NCBI GenBank assembly: GCA_949152475.1
Contig: OX424567.1
Span: forward strand, 30,653,402-30,717,401
Reading direction: 5' to 3'
Origin: Terebella lapidaria
Lineage: Eukaryota > Annelida > Polychaeta > Terebellida > Terebellidae
DNA: 64,000 nt
The first letter of the stretch is position 1; each line of letters opens with the position of its first letter. Shown piece by piece: positions 19,801 through 30,000 of the stretch. Under the pieces are notes generated by a model that was not told the DNA's origin, did no database searches, and saw only the letters and a program-made list of their open reading frames with translations. The position numbers were made by a program, and so were the translations under genes.

Positions 19801-22214
19801 TATCGAAGTCACCCAAAGTACCCCAGCAGCCGAGGAGCCGGAGTCATCCCAGATGGTCTGCAGGTGAAGTATCGAAGTCACCCAAAGTACCCCAGCAGCC
19901 GAGGAGCCGGAGTCATCCCAGATGGTCTGCAGCTGAAGTATCGAAGTCGCCTGCAGTAACCCCTGCAGCCGAGGAGCCGGAGTCATCCCAGATGGTCTGC
20001 AGGTGAAGTATCGAAGTCACCCAAAGTACCCCTGCAGCCGAGGAGCCGGAGTCATCCCAGATGGTCTGCAGGTGAAGTATCGAAGTCACCCAAAGTACCC
20101 CTGCAGCCGAGGAGCCAGAGTCACGTCAAATGGTCTGCTGCTGAAGTATCGAAGTTACCCGAAGTACCCCTGCAGCCGAGGAGCCAGAGTCACGTCAAAT
20201 GGTCTGCTGCTGAAGTATCGAAGTTGCCCGAAGTACACCTGGAGCCGGAGTCATCCCAGATGGTCTGCAGCTGAAGTATCGAAATCACCCGAAGTACCCC
20301 TGCAGCCGAGGAGCCAGAGTCACGTCAAATGGTCTGCTGCTGAAGTATCGAAGTTACCCGAAGTAGCCCTGCAGCCTGAGTCATCCCAGATGGTCTGCAG
20401 CTGAAGTACCGAAGTCGCCCAAAGTACCCCTGCAGCCGAGGAGCCGGAGTCACCCAAGATGGTCTGCAGGTGAAGTATCGAAGTCACCCAAAGTACCCCT
20501 GCAGCCGTGGAGCCGGAGTCATCCCAGATGGTCTGCAGCTGAAGTATCGAAGTCACCCGAAGTACCCCTGCAGCCAAGAAGCCGGAGTCACCCCAGATGG
20601 TCTGCAGCTGAAGTACTGAATTCGCCCGAAGTACCCCTGCAGCCGAGGAGCCGGAGTCACCCCAGATGGTCTGCAGCTGAAGTACTGAATTCGCCCGAAG
20701 TACCCCTGCAGCCGAGGAGCCGGAGTCATCCCAGATGGTCTGCAGCTGAAGTATCGAAGTCACCCGAAGTACCCCTGCAGCCAAGAAGCCGGAGTCACCC
20801 CAGATGGTCTGCAGCCAGTTACTGAAGTCATCCACAGTGCCCCTGCAGCCAGAGAACCTGAGTCAACCGAGGGATTCCTGCAGCGGGATAGCCAGAGGTA
20901 GTCGAGTGACCTCTACAGCTGAAGAGTCGAAACCTCCAAGAATCCAGCCAAATGATCAAGACTGAGTGAGTTTCAATTTCAACGAACAGATACTACTACA
21001 ATATCGACCCCTGGAGCCGTTACAATATATTGAAACCCCCACATTGATACCTACATATTGATATGAATATAATTGGTAAAAGTTTAAGTTATGTTCAAGT
21101 TCAAAACGTAACTGTTTATTCAATATTGTTACTTACTTTCAAACGCATCTTGTCCTTGTTGTCCTTTCAGACCTTTAACACCCTTCTGTCCTTTAACGCC
21201 TTTCAGTCCCCTTGGCCCAGTCGCGCCTGTTTGACCCCGAGGACCACGGCTCCCTACAGGGCCTGGATCGCCAGTGTCACCTTTTTGACCCTGAGTACCA
21301 CGGCTCCCTACAGGGCCTGGATCCCCAGTACCCCCTTTTTGACCCCGTGGACCTGATATTCCATTTCTTCCATTGGCACCTTTCACCCCGTTTGAACCTC
21401 GTGAGCCAGTAGGTCCTGTTTCACCATCGGTGCCTTTCAGCCCAGGTGGACCTTGCAAGCCGGGTGGACCCGGTTCGCCAGTGGTTCCATTCAGCCCAGG
21501 TGGACCTTGCAAGCCGGGTGGACCCGGTTCGCCAGTGGTTCCATTCATGCATAGCAGACCACGCACAGATCCCTGTTTCTCTCCACGATCTTCATCAGCC
21601 CAGAGGTCAATTAACTTTGAAATATCTGAAAGGAGTTCACAATAAGTTTTTATACTTCGTGTCACGTTTATGTTTTCGAGACACCAAATGGCTGAGACCA
21701 GGTTTCTGTCAAGCAGGCTCACACTTAGTTTTACAATGACATGATAATCAATCATATGTACATTTTGTTAACTATTATTCGTGTGTGAAAATTTTCTTGG
21801 AAAATTTCACGTCGGACGTAGCATACCTATTTTGGCAAAAAGGAACGCCAGTAACAAAGCAATCAATACAATCGCAATGGATGATACGGTGCAGGCTGCG
21901 ATGGAAGTTCGCCTGTTCTTCTGAACCTGCTTTTCCAGAGCTCGTACTATGTCCACTGCACTCGTAGCTGTAGTGGATTGGGGAGCGTTGGTTCTGTTAC
22001 CTTGAAGAGCGATTGAGGCAACCTTACTGACATTCGTCGGCAGTGGCTCGTAAGAATTTTCGATGGCTCTCTCTTGGTCAATTTGTTTGTTGTCTTCTCT
22101 CAAAGTTTCAAGTGCAAACGTAGTGTTTTCATAAATGTTGTTCTGTGATATTGACTGGTATTCACAGTCATCTTTTTGTACATCTGATGTAGCCATCTTT
22201 GATGTAGCAATCAT
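16645..22214 (-). CDS. MARCO/SR-A-like collagen-SRCR receptor (4 exons)
   Basis: Predicted 394-residue type II membrane protein from exons 22214-21827, 21625-21137, 18154-18046 and 16843-16645. Total coding length is 1185 bases, and phases agree at all three junctions (1, 1, 2). Order: cytoplasmic tail 1-103 with tyrosine motifs (YQSI at 19, YENT at 28, YEPL at 55) and KNRR just before the membrane; transmembrane helix about 105-127; short stalk; 44 unbroken Gly-X-Y triplets at 158-289 ending in a lysine-rich run; SRCR domain 293-394 with six cysteines (319, 332, 362, 372, 382, 392). Two-exon coding and six cysteines are group A SRCR features, as in MARCO and SR-AI. There is no long coiled coil before the collagen, which favours MARCO. 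Likely role (inference): surface pattern-recognition or endocytic receptor, trimeric through the collagen. Orthology to vertebrate MARCO is not shown. Confidence 0.88.
18046..18154 (-). CDS. Exon 3: first half of SRCR domain
   Basis: A 109-base exon bounded by CATTATATTCAG and GTAGAT on the minus strand. It encodes [19 protein letters not shown] followed by [10 protein letters not shown] and STNDA, the hallmark start of an SRCR domain. Incoming phase 1 matches the collagen exon (A+AT gives Asn) and outgoing phase 2 matches exon 4 (AG+G gives Arg). It is too short to show as a long open frame and is easily missed. Confidence 0.92.
18420..19640. other. Intron 2 sequence, retroelement-like stretch
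   Basis: Intron of the MARCO-like gene. Around 19195-19345 there is a plus-strand TATA-like CATATAAATATA followed by a 93-codon open frame (19066-19347) with no recognised domain. It could be the edge of a retroelement, but I see no terminal repeats. Confidence 0.3.
19740..20835. repeat. 69-bp minisatellite in intron 2
   Basis: About 15 units, most 69 bp, for example with TGGTCTGCAG at 19785, 19854, 19923, 19993 and 20062. The unit reads roughly CCTGCAGCCGAGGAGCCGGA, then GTCATCCCAGATGGTCTGCA, then GGTGAAGTATCGAAGTCACC and CAAAGTACC. Shortened units occur near 20235 and 20370. The period is 23 codons, giving artificial repeat frames on both strands. It lies between the collagen and SRCR exons of a minus-strand gene. 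Confidence 0.92.
21137..21625 (-). CDS. Exon 2: stalk and collagen domain
   Basis: The acceptor is CTCCTTTCAG and the donor GTAAGT (21136-21131 on plus as ACTTAC). The exon encodes residues 130-292: a short acidic stalk ([19 protein letters not shown]) with one Cys at 155, then 44 perfect Gly-X-Y triplets. Two tandem copies of a [17 protein letters not shown] block begin the collagen. [17 protein letters not shown] ends it, a positive cluster like the ligand-binding end of SR-A and MARCO collagens. The acceptor excludes the upstream part of the longer open frame, which is intronic. Confidence 0.93.
21827..22214 (-). CDS. Exon 1: cytoplasmic tail and membrane anchor
   Basis: Starts at ATG 22214 ([13 protein letters not shown]; a second in-frame ATG is six codons on). 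Encodes a 103-residue hydrophilic tail and the helix [20 protein letters not shown]. Basic residues (KNRR) on the N-terminal side predict type II topology. The donor is AAAATAG then GTATGC. There is no signal peptide before the helix. The 201-base intron to exon 2 is short. Confidence 0.88.
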
Positions 22215-22930
22215 CTACACAAATCTAGCAATGAAGTTCAAACATCCACACAAAATGAAAGTAATCAGATTTTACAAACAACTTAGTGTTCAACTTGTAC
22301 AAGAATATGTCCCTTTCTATGTGGTTTAGCCACGGGTGAATTGAAAAAAAAAACACGAACAGACATGAAGAGACGGTTTGGGCTATAAATACATGAAGTC
22401 ACACTTCTTTAACTATTGCCATAATTTCATGCCCTCGTCCATGCACGTTTTACGTGTGGAGAAAATAACCAAAGTAGCCAAATGTACGTGTATTCATTAT
22501 AAATTGTCCTCGGTTGGCATAGCATTTAAAATCATAGTTGAGTGTTAAAACAGGTTCAACAAAATACTTAAGAGAGTGGTGTACATATATTTTCACGGTT
22601 GGATTGCCACGATGAATAGGATGAGACAACTTTCATTCTTTCGCATCTTTGTTGATAAAATGTCGGTCCTGCCTGATATATATCACCAGCATGTACATGT
22701 ATGTAACACCACACGTGGAGAAACAGACGGCAAAAACTTGTTTCGCCCATACTTGATCCTTCGCAATCGATATATCAAAAGTAGTCCAGGTGTTAAGAAA
22801 TGTTAGCGGAGAAATGTATATAGTGTTAAAAACGCAACTTATTTTTTCGCCAAAATTGCAATTTTGACCCAGATCTCCAAGTTCAAATTCACGAATCGCT
22901 ACTGAAATCATTGTATATGACTTCCCATTT
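22215..22930. other. Upstream region of MARCO-like gene
   Basis: Presumed 5' untranslated region and promoter for the minus-strand gene. I see no clear minus-strand TATA box. Short open frames here carry no motif. Confidence 0.35.
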
Positions 22931-22934
22931 GAAT

Positions 22935-23240
22935 GTGTCAATATTTAAGGTTTATCTTGAAGTATCCTATGAGTTAACTTAGTACAGCTAACATAATGAA
23001 GTTATTGAGAGTCAAATTAAAAGTCCCACTGAAACCACAAAATATGTGTTTGGATGTGTCAATATTTACGCTTTATCTTGAAGTGTTGTATGAGTTCACT
23101 CCATACAGTAAAAAGTGGACTTTTTCCACACAGGAAAGAGTGCCTTTTCCAGGCCCCTAACTTGGGAATGTTTGTCCGGTCGAACAGACAGACAGACGAC
23201 GAACGCAAGTGTATCGGACCTTACGTTCGGTAAAAACTAA
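22935..23240. repeat. Dispersed repeat (TTTATCTTGAAG.. and GACAGACAGACGAC)
   Basis: Two local copies of a unit with GTGTCAATATTTA..TTTATCTTGAAGT..ATGAGTT (22937 and 23056), then ACAGACAGACAGACGACGAA. A similar stretch occurs at 31175-31255. This is a multi-copy repeat family and not a gene. Confidence 0.6.
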
Positions 23241-23929
23241 TTTCATATTTGTCATTTCTTTCGAGAACGTCAATCGCTACTTGTAAGAATATGCGATGTC
23301 TTTAATTAAAATCCCGTAACCCCAAAACAGTCACATATAGTCTGACTCCGGTTTCTTTGTTATGTTAGAATGATGATATATTCAATATATATTTGTTCTT
23401 TCATGTGAACCATGTGATAAACCTGATTTTACATTTTAAAAAAGAGACGCTTTGAAGGAACCTGCGACATCATTTATTACCCCAATACACCGGCGATGGG
23501 TAATTGAAAACCAGGTTAGTGCGTCCCATTTATGAGGTAGGTTTAATAATCGTGGTGAAATGTGTACCGAGTGTACCGAGGCCTGCTTCTTATAGCTTTT
23601 GAAAAGAACATTTATTTTTATTTTCGAATCACAAAGGAGATATCGTTTGCAGACAACCGACATACATATAAACTTCTTGGTTACTTCCCAAAATTATAAT
23701 ATATATGTATGGAGAGTTTTTGCCACACCCAGTAAAAAGGGTAAATGGGATCACACCACAGAAATTGGAAATTTGCCAAATTTTCTTATTACATATCATT
23801 AAAAAAAACCAATGGAATGTTCATGCTTATATCGATCTGTTACCCTATATAGAACATGTGTTAACATGCAATACAACATTTTCAGAATAGAAAAATAACG
23901 ACCTATAGTCAACGCCACACAACCGTAAA

Positions 23930-24900
23930 CACATCATCATCATGCTTTTAGGTTACCGACCCTTTGACCCGATACCTATTGTGTGGCGTTGCATCCATCG
24001 TCCGTCCGTCCGACCGTCCGTTCACGTTTTTATCTTTAAAGTTTGCGGTCGCATCTTTCTAAAATTTTGAACAGAAACACCATCATGAAAGCTTTATGCT
24101 TTTTTCGGGGTTTTTTTCAAAATGTCGGGCATTTTCGACGGAAAACAGCAAATTTGGAACATTGGCGGCCATTTTCTCAAGAACTGTCTGATCAGTTTTG
24201 AGATTCTTGTTTCAAAACATGCTAGTTGGGGTCCTTGACATTGTGTATGTGGATCAAGTGCCTTGAATAGCTCGAAAGACCGGAACTCAATGCCCCCTAA
24301 AAGCCCAGAATTCAGTTGGACCTCAGAGACATTGAAGGTCAAATCTCGGTCAAGTTTCGTCGACTCGACATGTGTCAATTGGTATCTACAGACAAAATGC
24401 ATGTAATTAAATGCTATTTTTGTGTTATGAGCATATAGTAAGTCGTATACAGCACATCTTACGATGTGATTGACCTCAGAGGTTGTTGAGTGCTAAATCT
24501 TAATGTCACGGATGACAAACAATGTGTAAATTGGCCTCTGGGGCCAAAACACTCGCACATACAGCTTAGGATTGCATTATAAACATACATGACGTTCTAT
24601 TTGATGCATCTTTTGGCTACTTTGAAGTTGATCTCAGACGACCTTGAACAATAAATCTCAAGGTCACGCCTAACCTGAAATGTGTAAATTGTCCTTTTCA
24701 GACAAAAAATACTTGTAGAAAAAAGCTTATATTTGTATAATGAGCATATACAAAATCATTGCAGCACGCCTAATGGTGGCATTGAAGTTGACAAAGATGA
24801 CCTCGATTGGTAAATTTCAAGGTGATATCTCACCTGTGGTGCTCAAATCAAAATTTCCGGTAATATATCTAGCCCTTGGGCTAATTTTATGTCATGTTGT
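23930..24900. repeat. Dispersed repeat starting in CGTCCGTCCGTCC
   Basis: TTGTGTGGCGTTGCATCCAT followed by CGTCCGTCCGTCCGACCGTC near 23980-24020, then (GGCGGCCATTTTCTCAAGAA) sequence shared with 12990-13100. The inverted terminus recurs at 31675-31735. Repeated 'tgacctc..aaggtca' style phrases follow to about 24830. Confidence 0.6.
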
Positions 24901-26400
24901 TTTGTTGTGTTTTTTATGTTATGTTATTTCGCTGTTGTTGAGTTATATTTTTTTTTCGGACGCATCAGTGGAAACTGGTTAAACAAGTTGGTGAAATATG
25001 ATGACGCACATCAATTATATCGATACTGTTTGATGATATACCGGACTATGTAGTTGTCTTTGCATCGATTACTTCGGGGGAGAGCATCATGATTGTAATC
25101 GTGGTGTTCTGCAATAAAGAATTGCTGAACTATTTTCAAAAATTTTATTATACTATGCGTTATGATATTTATTCGCATTGCTCCTTATGATTAAGCTGCT
25201 ACATTCGGCTATGAGCTTCCACCTCATATGACCAGCGAGATTCAGTCAAGGTTGATTTGATGATTTGGTGATAGGTATAAGCAGTAAGCTCAAAATTAAC
25301 TGGACAAAATTCAGACTGGGATTGATTATTTCCGTAGCATGTGTTTTCATTAAGTTTAGACGTTAATATTTAGTGTGTTTCTATCTTATTTGCGGGTCAC
25401 TATGCGAACAAGTAAAATACGAGGACCACCAATCAATTCATTGTGCAAAAGCAGCTAGGAATTCACAGTCACAGCACAAGATTTTACTCCCAAATGGCAC
25501 AAACAGTGATATGTAATGCCTGAACTGAGGTCGTTCAATGAAGTTTGGTACGTTACCCCAAATTTGGTCACACAATATTATATCAACCTCCTGATTTAGA
25601 TTATATCTGGATTTGCCAGTATGATGGTCATATTGTGTGTCGCATGAAGGGAGTAAGGATTATTTCCCTCCATACAGTACATTAGATGCTCGCTGTATAG
25701 ATCACCTGCTCCCATACTCAGCTGGCTTGGTTCACGTCATAATCACATGACTGTGATAACAATAGTACACTTTCAACGTTATAGCATCACTCAACTTTAC
25801 CACTTGCATTGAATCCATGATCCATGATGCATTCGGTCTTGGAATGTGAGTTTGTCCATTCGTCGGTGTTTTGTGCTTTTGTATAATACATTTTGTGTTA
25901 TTAAGTTGAACCAAATGAATACATCATTTACATTTGAAAGCACAAATTTTCCATAGTCTCCCTTTCCATAGAAGTACCATTTTGCATTATGAATATGTGT
26001 CCGGATAAATATTTGTACCTTTATACCGGAAGAAATCAAATAAATAAATGAACATGTGACATCAAGAGTTTTACTTGAATTTATTATCATTAACATATAA
26101 TATCATATAAAAATTACAGGAAGTGTATACTATTTCGACATAATTGCATTGACACATTCATCACTAAATTGTATAACTCATTCCAATTTTAATATTGAAG
26201 AGTCTAATATGATATGGATATGTTGTAACTCGATACCCTAGCTAAATGAGACATCTAACTCATTCATGTATGTATAACAATAAATATATCCTGTACATAT
26301 CTTGCGATTTCTTGCACTGCTGCAGTTGATTGACAATGCTTGTTAATCCATCCCCGAATGATACGTCTCCGTTTTATGTAAATCATCGCTGTCCGATAGA
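24900..26400. other. No gene seen
   Basis: AT-rich intergenic DNA. A minus-strand AATAAA (plus TTTATT at 26080-26085) is a possible polyadenylation signal for the QVR-like gene or its alternative last exon. Confidence 0.4.
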
Positions 26401-26403
26401 AGT

Positions 26404-26672
26404 CTACGAATGTTTGCCCTCAATTTCTGTACAATGACGCTGGGAAAATCGTATTCCCGGATCCATACAATCTACACAGTACATCCGTTCCAAGAATACC
26501 CTTGGGTGAACAAATCCACCCGTGTTAACCTTTAATATTCCAAACTTCACATCGTTATTGCTTGAACCACACTGCTGCATACATCCGAATGTTATGATTG
26601 AGTGTATCATGTTGTGATGTCCGAGAAAGGCACAGAGACCTTGCATAAAGGTATCACATTTGCAAAAAATGT
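26404..26672 (-). CDS. Cys-rich open frame, possible alternative last exon
   Basis: It follows an acceptor-like TTCTGTCGTCCACAG on the minus strand and reads IFCKCDTFMQGLC.., FGCMQQCGSS.., MYCVDCMDPG.., RHC.. to a stop: nine cysteines in about 88 residues. The spacing (C-x-C, then GC-x3-C, then C-x2-C) loosely recalls three-finger domains but lacks the closing C-N. The acceptor phase matches the donor of QVR-like exon 3, 730 bases upstream, so it could be an alternative 3' exon. It could equally be chance or a decayed duplicate. Confidence 0.35.
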
Positions 26673-26803
26673 CTGTGGACGACAGAAGATAAATCCGAAT
26701 TTGGCAACGTTTGCATATCACTCACTCTCCAATGGCTTTATGGTACCTCCCGTGCACAATGTCATGAAGTACGATATCGGCATACAATTTGAACGATTAT
26801 CGA

Positions 26804-27063
26804 TTATCGAACTGCCGGATGAAATATTGTCAATGGGGATGTCATGACGTATGTCACAAGCAGTGAAAAGATGCACGGGAATAAAAGTCTTGTATCGTTC
26901 CAAGTAGTCTCTTGGATATGCAAACTCGAAGCATCGTTGCATTTTTCGTCGCTGCAGAAGCACAGTTTGCCGTTCCCCGGCCGCGACTCCTTCATGCATA
27001 CTGTGGACCACTGCATATCCATGTTCAGGGTCGAGGCACACGTGCGAATTATGTGCGTAGGAC
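26804..27063 (-). CDS. QVR-like exon 4: third finger and GPI signal
   Basis: The acceptor is ATTATTCCAG. Encodes GPTHIIRTCAS.., WSTVCMKESRPGNGKLCFCS, DEKCNDASS and the hydrophobic tail LLFPCIFSLLVTYVM.., then a stop. The C-F-C..KCN close of a three-finger domain is unmistakable. Confidence 0.9.
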
Positions 27064-30000
27064 CTGGAATAATGAGTTTCAAAATTACACGGTATTAAAT
27101 GCTGACAAAAAGTCACACAGATTCCAGCACTGAATCTGGCAAGATGACAACCTTGATCTATGTTTAAATATTCCACGTGTGTTTAATTTACATTGTACTG
27201 CAGTTATATTGCAATGATGATAATGAAAGCCATACTTTATTGAGATAACCGTTCTACCTGGATACTATTATAAAGTACATCTTTGAATATACGAAACTCA
27301 CAGTAGTCTGTTAACATTTTTGATAACTTGATATTGTTTCGTGTACGCTAAACCCCCAACTACTATCGACTGAACACGGTTCCGTCTCCTACCGTAACTT
27401 ACCGTATTTTGGTTTCCTGAGCCACTTAGCGCAGGCTTCCTGACACAGGACAACTTTCAGTGTTGGGGCTGTGGCATTGAATGGATCACCACAGTAATGC
27501 TCGTGTTTGACAGTCGAGCACTCGTAACAGTTCACGGGACCTCTTGTTTCTACAACCGGAGCGAACTCGTATAGTAAACGACATAGTACATGTTAACTGA
27601 CATACACAATTTAAACACGTTCTGAATCAATTGATTATTTGTAGTATTGCAATAAAGTTTTACTTTGACTACATGTATAATCTCAAGATTCATCTCTCGG
27701 TTACTAGTACTTTATATTATTTAACACATTCTACATGGTTTATATTGCCAGTTCATTCATTACAATAGAATGGAAATATTCACAGCTGCTTTCACACATT
27801 CACTAAGAACATCTTATTTAACTTATATTGCGATGGGTGTCGATTATGTACCTAGGATAAGATATCGACTTCCAACAACCTCCGAAATTGAATGTCGCCA
27901 TATCGTGTGACTTTTTCATGTATCATATCACGTTTTTGACAAACTACAAGTAATAATGATACAATAGTATCTACCGAATAAAATCTCTGAAATGTGGCAT
28001 AAAACAGTTCTCACTACAATTGAATGTTTTACTTACATATTAGAGTTATGTTTTTATACCTAAAACATGCTGGTTATAAAGTATAATTGCAACCACTTAG
28101 TTTAGATGACTTTACCTTGCCGTCAAATTTAAGTTGAGTTTGTGAGATTCTTCCGAATAATTACCTGAGCATCAATCAAATATATAGATGATCATTGTAA
28201 ACTGTCATATAACCATGAAACGAGTATTTTTGGACATTCGGAGTGACCGATATACTAATATGATTCATAATAGTTTATTCTTGAATGATTTTTGTTAATA
28301 CAAGGGACATGCGATTAAAATAAATCATTTCAGAAAATGACCGTATCCCGTTGCATCAAACTAGTGGCTCCATCTTAACATGCTAAAGGCAAAACAAAGT
28401 TTTAATGAAATTTGAACGAGGACTCTGAAATACTGAGAACGATTCCAAGAAGAACACGCTGAACAAGAGTCTTGTGTATGAATCAGACAGAAGAACACTA
28501 TAATTCCACACGCATACTATATAAAGAAGTTCTTGTTTATGAAAGTGTCGGTTACGCAGTGCACGAATCCATAGAAAACAGTGTTTATGGATACATGTAG
28601 TGCCAAACATTTCTGGAGGAGACACATGCCTCGCAAACGAAGACAAGCGAAGACAAGACCTACTCACCTAACGACAAACAAGTATCTAGAACCCAACAAT
28701 ATGCACATATTTATCTAACACATTTCAGATAGACGTATTATTTGACGATCGCCAAAGTGCTCTAGTAGTAGTAGCGAGAAAGGTGCGAACGAGTTGACGA
28801 CACCAATAGTATTTGGATGTCATACTCACGTTGTCCCTTGAACGACTCACCTGTGCTAGCACAGTCATCAGCTGCGTGTACTACACAGCTGATCAGCACC
28901 ACTGCAAAGAAACAGTAAGCAATTAGCCATCAACAGAGAGAACGGTGGATTTACACACGTAGACACATAGAATGCTCATGATTGTACAACTCAGAGACGT
29001 TCTTGTTAGAGGGATGTATGGTATGTTTTATATGTGCAAATGATTTAAAAACCGATTTAAAGTCCAAATGGTTGGAACTGAGAGAACAGCATATATTTAC
29101 AACTGGACCGCGTCATATGAAAGTATAAGTTTGAGATGATTATATACAGGTGTTGCTATGTAAATTATAAAGTTAATGATACAAATGGAAATCATGAATT
29201 ACCCAGTATAACGTTCATCATACACATGTATGTATAGTTGTAACTTGTACAGATTCGGTAACGTGCATAAGAACACAAAATGTACAAGGTACAGAAGCTG
29301 TAACAGAAGCTGCCAATCAAAATCCACCAAGCATATGCACGTGTGCCGATTATCCCGTTTCAGCAATACACGTGCAAGCCACCATAGTCCTCAAGGCGAC
29401 AATGTAGTCCACGATTTCGACGAGTTTCGGATGATTTTCGTCATCAGTTTTCATAGTATAGTTTCATGTGCGAACAAATAGTACCGAGCGTATATGGTAG
29501 TCCTGAAATTGCAACTTCAATCTCAACCATCGGACGACCCGTACAAAGTCATCTGAGCATCAAAAGGAAGTCCCTCTTTAAATCAGAGGAACAATTCGTT
29601 TCACGTCTGGTGGCAATGTGTTGCCTCGGCTACCTGCGTGATTGAACTGTGCCGTTGGTCAATCTTCACCTGTTGATTTTGCAGGTTAAAATGCTAGCAC
29701 GCAAGCGGTACTCCTATTGGGTAGGTGGCAATATGGCCCTGAAACCCTGTAGTGACGCCGGGTGGGAACTAGATGGTAGAGCTCCTATCCACCTGGGACT
29801 ATTTTGATCAGATTTCATGAACATTATTGGTTGGAGGAACCTATGGACTGGTTGAAATTAGATTGAACGCAAGCAGCCATCTGGGGATCTGACCGTCGGA
29901 AGGCCTTTTCAAATCGACACGCACGGTGGCATGGTCGTCCATTCATCTTGGAAATCAATCGGGACTTAACGATGAATGCTTGCCAGCTAATTGGTAATCA

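Noticed and set aside
19650..20835. Repeat proteins of 23-residue units on both strands
   Set aside because: Products of the 69-bp intronic minisatellite. Several frames are open at once and no splice or start context fits.
19740..20835. CRISPR-like array
   Set aside because: Units are contiguous without unique spacers, and the DNA is eukaryotic.
21063..21739. Plus-strand Pro/Ser-rich open frames
   Set aside because: Shadows of the minus-strand collagen exon, whose Gly-X-Y regularity and splice sites are decisive.
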